Of a DNA stretch of 64,000 nt, positions 53,165 to 61,731 are shown in pieces. The notes beneath the pieces are model-generated. The model was not told the DNA's origin and did no database searches. It saw nothing but the letters and a program-made list of their open reading frames with translations. A program made the position numbers and the translations under genes. This DNA comes from Pseudomonas entomophila (GTDB lineage: Bacteria > Pseudomonadota > Gammaproteobacteria > Pseudomonadales > Pseudomonadaceae). Each line of letters begins with the position of its first letter. The first letter of the stretch is position 1. The stretch spans positions 2,996,001-3,060,000 of the forward strand of contig NZ_CP070982.1 of NCBI RefSeq assembly GCF_018417595.1, written 5' to 3'.

Positions 53165-54865
53165 CTAGAACCGCGTGTTGACTTCAAGTTGTAGCACATC
53201 GATATCAAACGGCGCGCCGTAGACTGCTTCGCTGCTCAACCAACGGGCGGTCGCGTAGACGTTGTCGGCCAGGCCGTAGTTGCCACCGAGGAAGTAGCCC
53301 TTGGCGTTGGTGCCGCCCAGGTGGAAGCTAGAATCGTTGAAACCGTCCGGCAGCGCGTCGGGCTCGATGCGCTTGTAGCCGGCGAACAGGTTCCAGTCGC
53401 CCGCCTTGCGCATGTCCAGGGCATTGCCCAGGGTGAACTGGAACATCCAGGCATCGCTGCCGCTCTTGATGTTGCCGTTCTCGTCGACGTTGTTGGCCAG
53501 CTGGCCGGCCGCGCGCTTGCGCATGTCGCCCTCGTCGTAGGCCAGGTTGTGGATGTAGTTGGCCTGGCTGCGCAGCTTGAAATCGTGGGGCAGGTCGGCG
53601 TCCCACACCAGGTTCAGGTCGAGCAGGTCGAACTCCGAGGCGATCCCCACGAACTGCGGCTGCGGCGTGGCGGCCGGGTTGGCCGGGTTCGGCGTGATGT
53701 CGCGCAGCAGGAACAGGGTGTTGCCCTTTTGCATGAAGGTCGGCCGGGTCTCGTCGCTGTCGCAGCCCGGCTGGCCGTTCCAAGGCGCGCAGGGGCTGGA
53801 GCGCTGGCCTGCGATATCGTCGAAGCGGTAGTAGGCCATGGCGCCCTTGAGCCGGTGGTGGTCGTTGATCGCCCACTTGGCGCCGAACTGGGCGCCGTAC
53901 AGCCACTTGTTCTCGCTGTCCTCCTTGTCGAAGCCGTTGCTGCTGGCGCTGTCGTCGCTGTACTGCACCGGAAACGCGCCGACGGTGCCGAACAGGCTGA
54001 GGTCGCGGTTCAGCGGCTGATCGAAGATCGCCGCCAGGCCGTCGAAGTTGAGGTCGTGGGAGTACAGGATGTCGGTGGACATGAACGGGTTGGCGATACG
54101 TCCGCCGGTCAGGGTCAGCCGCTCGCTGGGGCTCCAGCTCACATAGCCCTGGTCGAGCCACAGGTCCTTCTTGCCGAAGCCACCGCCCAGGTTCTGGGTG
54201 GTCGACACCGGGTTGTTGTTCGAGCCGGTGGCGATGCGGATGCCCGCCACCCAGTTTTCCGCCAACTGCGCTTTCAGGCCGAAGCGCGCGCGCAGGCGCA
54301 GGATGCTGTCACGGTCCTCGCGGGTATTGAGCAGCGGCGGCAGGCTGGAGCTGCTGTTGGGGTTGACGTCGTACGGCCCCTTCTCGTTGAGCTTGGCGAA
54401 GTCGACGATCTCATTGCTGTTGCCGTCGGCGTAGTAACGCGACTCGCCGCGCAGGCGCAGGTCGCCATCGAAACTGATGCGCGAAGCCCAGTCGGGAAAG
54501 CTGTTGGGCGCAGCCCAGTTTTCCTGCTTGGCGGTGTTCAGCACCTCGGCCTTGATCTCGTCGCGGATCTGCTGGCGGACGATGGCCGGCACGTACTGCA
54601 CGCGCACCTCGCCATTGGCCGCCGGGGCCTGGGCGACGATCGGCGCGGCGCTGGTGGCGGCGCGGGCCTGCTGGGCCTCGCGCTCGGCCTGGGCGATCAG
54701 CGCGTCGGCCTTGTCCTGCTTGAGCACGCCCTGCTCCACCAGCAGGCGGATCAGGTTGACGGTCGCGTTCTCCGACGGCGCGGCGTGGGCGACGGCCGGA
54801 CCGACCGCGGTGGCGGCGGCCAGCAGGCCGAGCGCCAGGGTCAATCGGTTCACTGGGCACTTCAT
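53165..54865 (-). CDS. Putative outer-membrane porin
   Basis: A 566-residue outer-membrane protein: signal peptide (cleaved about after AVAHA), a periplasmic helical segment (about 30-115) rich in alanine and glutamate, then a long beta-barrel region with alternating strands ending in the terminal phenylalanine of QLEVNTRF. This is the putative-porin family found beside TonB/ExbBD genes in many Proteobacteria. ATG 54865 gives a proper signal peptide. Confidence 0.82.
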   Translation of the reverse strand: MKCPVNRLTLALGLLAAATAVGPAVAHAAPSENATVNLIRLLVEQGVLKQDKADALIAQAEREAQQARAATSAAPIVAQAPAANGEVRVQYVPAIVRQQIRDEIKAEVLNTAKQENWAAPNSFPDWASRISFDGDLRLRGESRYYADGNSNEIVDFAKLNEKGPYDVNPNSSSSLPPLLNTREDRDSILRLRARFGLKAQLAENWVAGIRIATGSNNNPVSTTQNLGGGFGKKDLWLDQGYVSWSPSERLTLTGGRIANPFMSTDILYSHDLNFDGLAAIFDQPLNRDLSLFGTVGAFPVQYSDDSASSNGFDKEDSENKWLYGAQFGAKWAINDHHRLKGAMAYYRFDDIAGQRSSPCAPWNGQPGCDSDETRPTFMQKGNTLFLLRDITPNPANPAATPQPQFVGIASEFDLLDLNLVWDADLPHDFKLRSQANYIHNLAYDEGDMRKRAAGQLANNVDENGNIKSGSDAWMFQFTLGNALDMRKAGDWNLFAGYKRIEPDALPDGFNDSSFHLGGTNAKGYFLGGNYGLADNVYATARWLSSEAVYGAPFDIDVLQLEVNTRF

Positions 54866-54903
54866 GGGTTTGCAACTCCTGTGGGTCAGTCGTGCTTCGT
54901 TGT

Positions 54904-55578
54904 TCATGGCCGGCGCCCCTGCAGGGCGATCTTCACCGGCAACGTCAGGCTGGCGGGTGGGCGTTGGTCGAGGGCCGGCGCCGAACGCAAGGCGGCGATC
55001 ACCTGGGCGTCCACCTCGGATTCGCCGCTGCCGCGCAGCAGCTCGACGCGGGTAATCTCGCCGGCGGCGCTGAGCCAGATCTCGGCCTGCAGGTTGAACA
55101 CCAGGTTGCGCAGCTCGGGGTTGTCGCGCAGCAGGCGCTGGAAGGCGTAGGCCAGGTACTGGCTGTAGGTGCCGTTGCCCAAGCCCCCACCGCCGCCACC
55201 GGCCATGCCACCGCCCTTGCCGGCGCCGACGTTGAAACTGTCGCCGCCGGTCTGCGCATCGCCGTCCATCTGCATCGGCTCGGCCAGGTCCTGGGCCGGG
55301 TCCGGCGCGTCCTCGGCCGGCTTGACCTCCTCGGCCTCAGGCACCGGTTGCGGCTCGACGATCTTCTCCTCGACCGGTGGCTCCGGTTCCTTTGGCGGCT
55401 CCGGCGGCGGTGGCGGTAGGGGCGGCGGCAGCGGGATGATCGCCGGCACCTTGGGCGCCTCGCGGCGCACCCCGGCCATGTCGTTGGCCCACTGCCACAG
55501 CAGCCAGGCCAGGCCCGCGCCCGCTACGGCGAGCACGGCCCAGGTCAGCAGGCGACGGGGGTTGGCTGTACGTTCCAT
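54904..55578 (-). CDS. TonB-family energy transducer
   Basis: A 224-residue TonB-like protein: one N-terminal membrane helix (about 12-32), a proline-rich periplasmic spacer (about 45-100), a glycine-rich hinge (GGGMAGGGGGG) and a C-terminal TonB domain (about 150-222). It is encoded between ExbD and the porin, so it is probably dedicated to this operon rather than to siderophore uptake. It would transmit proton-motive force to an outer-membrane partner. Confidence 0.85.
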   Translation of the reverse strand: MERTANPRRLLTWAVLAVAGAGLAWLLWQWANDMAGVRREAPKVPAIIPLPPPLPPPPPEPPKEPEPPVEEKIVEPQPVPEAEEVKPAEDAPDPAQDLAEPMQMDGDAQTGGDSFNVGAGKGGGMAGGGGGGLGNGTYSQYLAYAFQRLLRDNPELRNLVFNLQAEIWLSAAGEITRVELLRGSGESEVDAQVIAALRSAPALDQRPPASLTLPVKIALQGRRP

Positions 55579-55586
55579 GCCTGCCC

Positions 55587-56012
55587 TCACCCCTGGTTCG
55601 GCTTGCCGGTGACCAGCCCGACCTGGGCCAGTTCGAGACGGCGCAGCAGGTCGAGCACCTCGACCACCTTCTGGTACTGCACGCCGGCGTCACCGCGCAC
55701 GATCAGCGGGAAGTCCGGGTTGCGCGCCTTCTCGCTGCGCAGGCGGTCCTCCAGCTCCTGCAAGGTCACCGGGTAGGCGTCGAGAAACACCTGGCCGGCG
55801 TCGTTGATCGAGATCGCCTTGGTCTTGGGCTGGGCCAGCGACACCGAGGCGCTGGCCTTGGGCAACTGCACCTGGATGCCCGACACCTGGGCGGTGGCAG
55901 TGAGGATGAACATCACCAGCACCACCATCAGCACGTCCACCAGTGGGGTGATGTTGATGCTGTCCACTGCGGCGTCGGCGTCGTCGTCATGGGCGTTGTT
56001 CACGGATGCCAT
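55587..56012 (-). CDS. ExbD/TolR-family biopolymer transport protein
   Basis: A 141-residue protein with one transmembrane helix (about 18-40, ITPLVDVLMVVLVMFIL). The conserved aspartate in PLVDV (about D25) carries protons, and a periplasmic domain follows. It pairs with the ExbB-type protein encoded 10 bp upstream and the TonB gene 8 bp downstream. Confidence 0.9.
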   Translation of the reverse strand: MASVNNAHDDDADAAVDSINITPLVDVLMVVLVMFILTATAQVSGIQVQLPKASASVSLAQPKTKAISINDAGQVFLDAYPVTLQELEDRLRSEKARNPDFPLIVRGDAGVQYQKVVEVLDLLRRLELAQVGLVTGKPNQG

Positions 56013-56022
56013 GGCTGCCTCC

Positions 56023-57828
56023 TCACGCCGGGACCGATGGGCTGACCGCGCGGCCCTGGGGGCGCTGCGCCGCTTCGCCGGCCTGCCCTTCGCCATGCAG
56101 CTCGGCCAGGCGGGTGATGAACTCGTCGACGAACACCCGCATGTCGGCGCCGACTTCGCGGTTACGGGTGGTCAGGCGGTTGTAGCCGAACAGCGCGGGG
56201 ATCGCGACGAACAGGCCCATGGCGGTGGCCAGCAGCGCCGCGGCCATGCCCGGGGCGATGGCGTTGATGTTCACATCGCCGGCCATGGCCGTGCCGAGGA
56301 ACACCACCATGATCCCCAGCACGGTGCCCAGCAGGCCGATGTAGGGGCCACCGGCAATGGCGTTGGACAGGGTCGACAGCTTGGACGACAGGGCCTGGTT
56401 CTCGCGGGTGCGCACACCGTCCATGGAGCAGCGGATCGCCTCGATGGTGGCGGCGGACACCAAGGTGGTGTCGGCACCTTGGGCGCGGCGGGTGCGCAGC
56501 TCCTGCACCGCCACCAGGTACAGGCGCCAAAGCGACGAACCCCGCAACCGCTCGTGCAGGTCTTGATCGTCGGCGAACTGCTCGAGGTGCGTACCCACCG
56601 TGGCGAAGTGTTCGCGGAACTGCGCATTGGCGGCGGTGATCCGGCTCAGGGCGCGCTGCTTGCGCAGCATGATCACCCACGACTGCACCATCATCAGTAC
56701 CAGCACGGCGATGATCACCCAGGCATCGACCGGCACTGCCTTGAGCAGAAAGCCCAGGCTGCCGAAGCCGAAGCCCGACTGTTCCTCATCGACGCCATAG
56801 GCCACCAGGCGCGACTCGGCGCCCTGGGCCAGCACATCCGCTTGCAGGCTGGCCTGGCTGCGGGCCACGCGGGAGATGCGCAGTTCATCCAGCGCGCCGA
56901 CGAAGGGGGCGAAGCCGCTGGCAGGCGTGCCTTCGCTGGCCGGCAAGTCGCCGCCGATGCCCACCGCGCCAGTGAACGCGGCCAGGCTGACGGCCAGTCG
57001 GGCCACCGGCTGGCCATCGACCAGCACGCTCAGGCTGCCGCCCTCGCCCACCAAAGCCAGGTGTTGCCACTGGCCAGCCGTCAGCGCCTGGTTGGCGCTG
57101 GCGCGCTGGCCATCCACCTCGACGAAGGCCACGCCCTGGGCCAGGCCCAGCAGCAGGCTGTGCCCCGCCTCGCGGCGGGCCAGCAGCAGCTGTTCGCCCA
57201 CCGCCTGGTCCTGGCGTAGCCAGGTGCTGAAGGTGAAGGCCGCGCCGGCAGGCAATTGCAGCGAAGCACTGGCCGGCAGTTGCAGGGCCTGGCCACCCAG
57301 CTGGATGGCCCGGCCGATCACGCCGTCGACCGCCACGGCCTGGCCTTGCAGTTGATTGCCATACGGGCTGGCATCGCGCGGGCCGGCGCCGTCGAAGTGG
57401 TACAGCGCGGTGTAGTCGGCGTCGAAGCTGGGCTGGCCGTTGGCGGGCTGGACCTTGGGGTTGCCGTAGTACATCCAGATGTCCTGGCGCTGGCCGGGCT
57501 CGATGCGCGGCACGTCGACCCAGATCAGGGCCATGCCCATCAGCGGGTCGAACTGCTCGATATGGTGGTTGAGCACGGTCTTGTCGTCGGCGCCGACGAA
57601 GCGGATATCCGCGCCGGTCTCGCTGACACCATCGAAGGTGAAGTTGCCGGTGTGCAGGCGCACCAGCAACGCAGTACGGCCCAGCGCCTGGGTCAGGCCG
57701 GCGCCTTGCGGGGTGGTGTCCACGGCAATTTGCTTGCGGTACAGCCAGTCGTCCTGCCACCAGGCGCTGGCGCTGCCCGGCAGGGCGAAGCCCAGGCACA
57801 GCAGCAGGGTCAATATCAGGCGTTGCAT
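56023..57828 (-). CDS. MotA/TolQ/ExbB-type channel fused to DUF2341 and lectin-like ectodomain
   Basis: A 601-residue protein. A signal peptide (cleaved about after GSASA) precedes a DUF2341-like domain (about 25-130, WLYRKQIAVDTT) and a LamG/concanavalin-type domain (about 150-335, AFTFSTWLRQDQ). Three C-terminal transmembrane helices of the ExbB/TolQ class follow (about 362-382, 500-525 and 535-560, with GPYIGLLGTVLGIM). E. coli ExbB has no such ectodomain, so a periplasmic carbohydrate- or protein-binding module is attached to the proton channel. It lies 32 bp downstream of the TpsB gene. Confidence 0.88.
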   Translation of the reverse strand: MQRLILTLLLCLGFALPGSASAWWQDDWLYRKQIAVDTTPQGAGLTQALGRTALLVRLHTGNFTFDGVSETGADIRFVGADDKTVLNHHIEQFDPLMGMALIWVDVPRIEPGQRQDIWMYYGNPKVQPANGQPSFDADYTALYHFDGAGPRDASPYGNQLQGQAVAVDGVIGRAIQLGGQALQLPASASLQLPAGAAFTFSTWLRQDQAVGEQLLLARREAGHSLLLGLAQGVAFVEVDGQRASANQALTAGQWQHLALVGEGGSLSVLVDGQPVARLAVSLAAFTGAVGIGGDLPASEGTPASGFAPFVGALDELRISRVARSQASLQADVLAQGAESRLVAYGVDEEQSGFGFGSLGFLLKAVPVDAWVIIAVLVLMMVQSWVIMLRKQRALSRITAANAQFREHFATVGTHLEQFADDQDLHERLRGSSLWRLYLVAVQELRTRRAQGADTTLVSAATIEAIRCSMDGVRTRENQALSSKLSTLSNAIAGGPYIGLLGTVLGIMVVFLGTAMAGDVNINAIAPGMAAALLATAMGLFVAIPALFGYNRLTTRNREVGADMRVFVDEFITRLAELHGEGQAGEAAQRPQGRAVSPSVPA

Positions 57829-57860
57829 GAGGGCTCTCCAGGGCGATGCCGGTCGGTGAT

Positions 57861-59441
57861 TCAGAAAGTTGCCTGCACGCTGAAGTGCACGCGCGAGTCG
57901 TTCTTGTCGGTGTTGGGGGCGTCCTTCAAGGGCACGGCCCAGTCGAGGCTGCCGGACAACCAGTCGTTGAGCGTGGCGCGGGTACCCACGCCGACGCTGG
58001 CCAGGCTGTAGCGGTCGTCCTGCTCGGGCAGGGCATCCTGCAGGCGCAGCTGGGCGCCTTCGGCGAACAGGTAGAAGCGCCAGTCGCTGATGTAGCTGCC
58101 GACATAGCGGCCCAGGGAGGGGGTGCGCAGCTCCTGGGACAGCAGCACGCCGTCGTCGCCGGTGCGCTCGGCGGCCAGGTAGCCGCGCACCGAGGTGGCG
58201 CCGCCGGCGGCGAACTGCTCGTTCGACACCAGTGGCCCGGAGGCCAGCTGGAAGGCCAGCTTCGAGGCGCTCTGCCATTGCCCGGCGAAGTCGAAGGTGT
58301 AGCTGGCGTCGCCCTTGAGCGCGGCGAAGCTCGAATTGGCGCGGTAGCGCTTGTAGTCGAACGCCTGGTCGTCACTGTTGTACCCCAGCAGCCCACGGGT
58401 TCCGGCCACCAGGCTCAGGCCCAGGCTCAGCTGGTCGCGCTCGGTGAAGCGATAGCCGTTGTAGCCCAGGGTGATGGGCGAGTACTTGAGCGGGACCTTG
58501 TCGTTGTTGCCGCCCAGGGCGACCTTCTCGTCGAAGTCCTTGAAGTCGATGCCGATCGACAGCGCGTTGGCCCAGGCGCCGACGCCCGGCAGGTTGTAGA
58601 TGGCGGACACACCGTAGGAGTGGCCCTTGCCCAATACGTTGGTGCCGCCCACAGTGGCCACGTTGCTGTCGGAGTGGTAACCGGAAAATTGCAGCGTCCA
58701 GCGCTCGTTCAGCGGCGCGGCGTAGGCGCCGGACCAGACCTGGGCGTTGTCGCGGTCTTCGGGGGCGGTGAACCAGGTCAGCGACACGCTGTGCCCGGCC
58801 TGCCACAGGTTGTTGTAGCCAAGGCTGACGACGCTGCGCAGCTTCTCGGTGTCGGCGCTGTGGTCGTTGTTCAACCCCAGGCTCAGGTTCCAGGGCTGCT
58901 TGTCCTCGACCTGCAGGTCGACGTCCATCGTGCCCGGCCGTTGGCCCTCGCGCACCAGCGGCAGCACCTGGCGGCCCGGCGTTCGGTTGAGGGTGGCCAG
59001 CTCGTTCTGCACCTGGGCGAAATCGGGCACCTTGCCCTCCTTCAGCGCCGGCACCTGCTCGCGGATCTCCACCGGCGAATAGTGCTTGGCCCCGACCACG
59101 CGCACCCGGCCGACCTTGGTCTCGGTGACCTGCAGGTAGACCACGCCGCCCTCGACCTTCTGCTCCGGCAGCTCGACGAACACAGACTGGTAGCCCCGGG
59201 CCTGGTAGCTTTTCTGCAGCGCCTCACGGGCGCCCTCGAGGTCGGCCAGGGTTCGGTCCGGGCCGAGGTACGGGTACACCGCCTCCTCGATGGCCTGGGC
59301 GTCGAGCACGGTGTTGCCGCGCACCACGTACTCGTTGATCTCGACCCGGCGTTCAGGCTCGTTGGCAAGCGCCGTGGCGGACAGCAGGCACAGCAGTGCC
59401 CCTGCGCCCATGCCGCATCGTTTGAAGAAAAAATGCTCCAC
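57861..59441 (-). CDS. TpsB/FhaC/ShlB-type outer-membrane transporter
   Basis: A 526-residue two-partner-secretion transporter: signal peptide, POTRA domains (about 30-190, INEYVVRGNTVLDAQAIEEAVYPYL and GRVRVVGAKHYS) and a 16-strand barrel. The L6 motif VRGY lies in GGATSVRGYLAAE (about 400), and the barrel ends in VQATF. No TpsA haemagglutinin-like partner is encoded in the window. The start is GTG at 59441 with a GGGGG ribosome site; an ATG ten codons in is possible. Confidence 0.9.
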   Translation of the reverse strand: MEHFFFKRCGMGAGALLCLLSATALANEPERRVEINEYVVRGNTVLDAQAIEEAVYPYLGPDRTLADLEGAREALQKSYQARGYQSVFVELPEQKVEGGVVYLQVTETKVGRVRVVGAKHYSPVEIREQVPALKEGKVPDFAQVQNELATLNRTPGRQVLPLVREGQRPGTMDVDLQVEDKQPWNLSLGLNNDHSADTEKLRSVVSLGYNNLWQAGHSVSLTWFTAPEDRDNAQVWSGAYAAPLNERWTLQFSGYHSDSNVATVGGTNVLGKGHSYGVSAIYNLPGVGAWANALSIGIDFKDFDEKVALGGNNDKVPLKYSPITLGYNGYRFTERDQLSLGLSLVAGTRGLLGYNSDDQAFDYKRYRANSSFAALKGDASYTFDFAGQWQSASKLAFQLASGPLVSNEQFAAGGATSVRGYLAAERTGDDGVLLSQELRTPSLGRYVGSYISDWRFYLFAEGAQLRLQDALPEQDDRYSLASVGVGTRATLNDWLSGSLDWAVPLKDAPNTDKNDSRVHFSVQATF

Positions 59442-59476
59442 ACCGCCCCCTTGAGCGCCAGGAATTCGTTGGGTTT

Positions 59477-60094
59477 CTAGTGGTTGTGATCGGGCGCGCC
59501 CGGACCGTGGTGACGGGCCAGCCAGCTGTGCAGCAAGGCCAGGTTGAGGCTGAACTCCGGCAGCGCCTGCAGGCTGGCGCCGAGCACTTCATCGACCATG
59601 CGCTGCAACAGCGACACCGCCATGGCGCTGCCCAGCAACAGCCCCAGGTCGTGGCTGAACAGGTTGAAGTTCCACACCCGTGACTTGAGTTCGAGGCCGG
59701 CGAACCAGCGGAACAGCAGGTTGTAGTTGAGCTGTTCGTAGAGCTGCTTCTCGCTGGGCACCGAATACAGCAGCTGCAACAGCAGCACGTGCATCAGCGT
59801 GTGCGGGGCGATGGTCATGCCCTGCTGCTCGGCCAGCAGGGCCAGCGGCGCCTGGTACTCGCCCAGCAGCGTGTCGATGCGCGGCTTGAGCAGGGCCAGC
59901 GAATGCCCTGGCGGCACGCAACTGGCCACCTCGCGCAGGGCGCCCTGCCAGTCCTCCTGGGAGACGATCCATACCCACGGCGCGCCGTAGCGGTACACCG
60001 AGACCGGCTGCTTGCGCGCCGCTTCGACGATCTTCGCCAGGCGCTGGTCGAGCTCCTGCATCCCCACTTTGGTGTAGCGTTCCATAGTTCCCAT
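59477..60094 (-). CDS. Phd-like / DUF772 (transposase N-terminal) fusion protein
   Basis: A 205-residue protein with two parts. Residues about 10-55 resemble Phd/YefM antitoxin-type folds (MQELDQRLAKIVEAARKQPV, then YRYGAPWVWIVSQEDW). Residues about 70-145 match the N-terminal DUF772 domain of IS5/IS1182 transposases (LLGEYQAPLALLAEQQG, SEKQLYEQLNYNLLFRWFAGL). The catalytic DDE core is absent. It stands at the head of the TpsB operon, so it may be a regulator derived from a transposase and an antitoxin. This fusion reading is inference. Confidence 0.7.
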   Translation of the reverse strand: MGTMERYTKVGMQELDQRLAKIVEAARKQPVSVYRYGAPWVWIVSQEDWQGALREVASCVPPGHSLALLKPRIDTLLGEYQAPLALLAEQQGMTIAPHTLMHVLLLQLLYSVPSEKQLYEQLNYNLLFRWFAGLELKSRVWNFNLFSHDLGLLLGSAMAVSLLQRMVDEVLGASLQALPEFSLNLALLHSWLARHHGPGAPDHNH

Positions 60095-60435
60095 CGCCCC
60101 ACTCCCCGCCCGCTCCTACGGTGCGCCCGGCCTGCCGGCCAGACGCGTCGTCCGTGTCCATGGCTTTGACGGAGATGGCGCTTTGCTACCGAACTTTTGT
60201 CATGAAAGGTTCATCAGTGAGAGTGTTTGGCGGGAGTGTTGTGGCGACCATGAGATCGAGCGCCGCGCGGGCGGCGCTCGATCTCAAGGGCCAAGCAAGA
60301 CCATCGCCGAGCACCTGGCCGCCATTACGCGATCAACAGCCCCACCTTGTCGGGGCCGGGTCTCCAGGTGCCACCGGTGGTGGCCGCTTCGCCAGCAAAG
60401 CTGGCCCCTACAGGCAGGCGGCAACCCCCGACCAC
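60095..60435. other. Intergenic region with hairpins between csgG and the TpsB operon
   Basis: This 341-bp gap contains the promoter side of the minus-strand TpsB operon near 60100-60240. It also has a perfect 15-bp-arm hairpin GAGATCGAGCGCCGC-gcgg-complement (60252-60285) and a degenerate REP fragment near 60400 (CGCCAGCAAAGCTGGCCCCTACAGG). No gene is seen. Confidence 0.65.
60252..60285. terminator. 15-bp-arm hairpin, terminator/REP core candidate
   Basis: GAGATCGAGCGCCGC (60252-60266) and GCGGCGCTCGATCTC (60271-60285) are perfect complements with a 4-bp loop. This is the GC-rich tail of the REP family on its own. It lies downstream of csgG. Confidence 0.7.
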
Positions 60436-61278
60436 CTACGGCTGCTGATACTGGCTCAGGTACTTGTCCAGCACCGCCTTGTCCCCCACCCCGTCCGCCG
60501 CCACCTGCCACAACCGCCGTTCGATGCCCTGGGCCAGCAGGTGCCCCACCGCCGCCTCGATGGCCGACAACACACATAACTGCGCCGGTTCGTTGGTGGT
60601 GTAGCCCACTTCGGCTTCGAGCAGCTTCTTGAACTCGATGAACTTGAACACCCCGGCGCTGCGCCCAACCGAATAGATGGTCTTGCTGGTCATCACATTG
60701 GCCAGCACCTGCCCGGTACGCACGTCCACCGCGCGCAGGTTCACGGTCACCTGGTCGACCCGGTACTCGCGGGAGATGTCGATACCCAGGTAGCGCGCGC
60801 CCTCGCCGCCGCTGCGCACGTTGGTGTCGTAGGCGATGATGCCGCCTTCGAGCATCAGGTTGGCGGCCTGCAACGGCGGCAGCTCGCCCTGGATGTTCTC
60901 GGCCACGTCGGGCTTTTTCTGCGAGGCGCGGATGATCTTGCGCTCGGTCAGCAGGTTCTGCAGGCCCTCGCGTTCGAGCACCACGAACCAGCCGCTGGCG
61001 TTGAGCGCGTCCATCAGCATGCTCGCCGCGCCCTGGGTGACGCTGGTGGAGAACGAGCTGGCCGGGGTCGGCTTGTACTGCCCGGTCTGGTCGCGGAAAC
61101 CGTACACCACCGCCATCAGCCGCCCGCGCGGCCGAGGCATGTTGATCAGGTCGTAGTAGGTCGAGGCCCGTGGCGTCAGGGTCGGGGTCTCGGCATCCTG
61201 TTCGGCGGGCATCGGCTCGCGCAGGCCGCAGCCTTGCAGGGCGGCGAGGATCAGCAACGTGCTCAGCAGGCGTTTCAT
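60436..61278 (-). CDS. csgG: Curli secretion channel lipoprotein CsgG
   Basis: A 280-residue outer-membrane lipoprotein with lipobox LQGC (cysteine at about 17). The CsgG fold regions are visible: VVYGFRDQTGQYKP (about 57-70), a beta-hairpin region near FSTSVTQGAASML, VLEREGLQNLLTERKIIR and YLGIDISREYRVDQVTVNLRAVDV. CsgG forms the nonameric pore that secretes CsgA and CsgB. It lies downstream of csgF (33 bp) and is the last gene of the unit. Confidence 0.93.
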   Translation of the reverse strand: MKRLLSTLLILAALQGCGLREPMPAEQDAETPTLTPRASTYYDLINMPRPRGRLMAVVYGFRDQTGQYKPTPASSFSTSVTQGAASMLMDALNASGWFVVLEREGLQNLLTERKIIRASQKKPDVAENIQGELPPLQAANLMLEGGIIAYDTNVRSGGEGARYLGIDISREYRVDQVTVNLRAVDVRTGQVLANVMTSKTIYSVGRSAGVFKFIEFKKLLEAEVGYTTNEPAQLCVLSAIEAAVGHLLAQGIERRLWQVAADGVGDKAVLDKYLSQYQQP

Positions 61279-61311
61279 GGTGTTCTCTCCCCGGTAATGA
61301 TCCTGCCCCTC

Positions 61312-61731
61312 TCAGGGGTTCAGGCCGCTCACGTCGATGATCGAGACTTCCCCCGTGGCCCGGTCGGTGACCCGGATGCTCAGGGCTCCCGAGTCGTCGA
61401 GCACATCGATGAGGAAGGCGTCGGTGGCCATGCTGCCGCCCTTGCCGTTGCCGATGTTGTCCAGCAACTGCCCCAGCAACCGCGACTCGAGCTGGTTGCT
61501 GAAGCGCTCCAGGGCGCTGGTGCCGCTGAACGCCGAGGCGCGGTCCTTGAGGTCCGGGTCGTCGTGGTCGTTCTGCGCCTGGGCGTTGTTGAGCAGCCAG
61601 GTGCCGTTCAGCGGGTTGCCGCCGAACGCCGGGTTCACCGGCGTGTACACCAGCTCCGTGGCCAGGGCCTGGCCGGCGAGGCTGGCAGCCAGCAGGCAGG
61701 CGGCGATACGCAGGGGGGTGTGGGTGCTCAT
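61312..61731 (-). CDS. csgF: Curli assembly protein CsgF
   Basis: A 139-residue secreted protein with a signal peptide (cleaved about after GQALA) and the conserved mature N-terminus ELVYTPVNPAFGGNPLNG, which in E. coli CsgF inserts into the CsgG pore and forms its second constriction. It helps couple secretion to nucleation at the cell surface. The start overlaps the csgE stop (ATGA). Confidence 0.93.
   Translation of the reverse strand: MSTHTPLRIAACLLAASLAGQALATELVYTPVNPAFGGNPLNGTWLLNNAQAQNDHDDPDLKDRASAFSGTSALERFSNQLESRLLGQLLDNIGNGKGGSMATDAFLIDVLDDSGALSIRVTDRATGEVSIIDVSGLNP

Noticed and set aside
59477..60094. A complete insertion sequence at the DUF772-containing gene
   Set aside because: There is no DDE catalytic region, no terminal inverted repeats and no target duplication visible; the gene is a short stand-alone protein in an operon.
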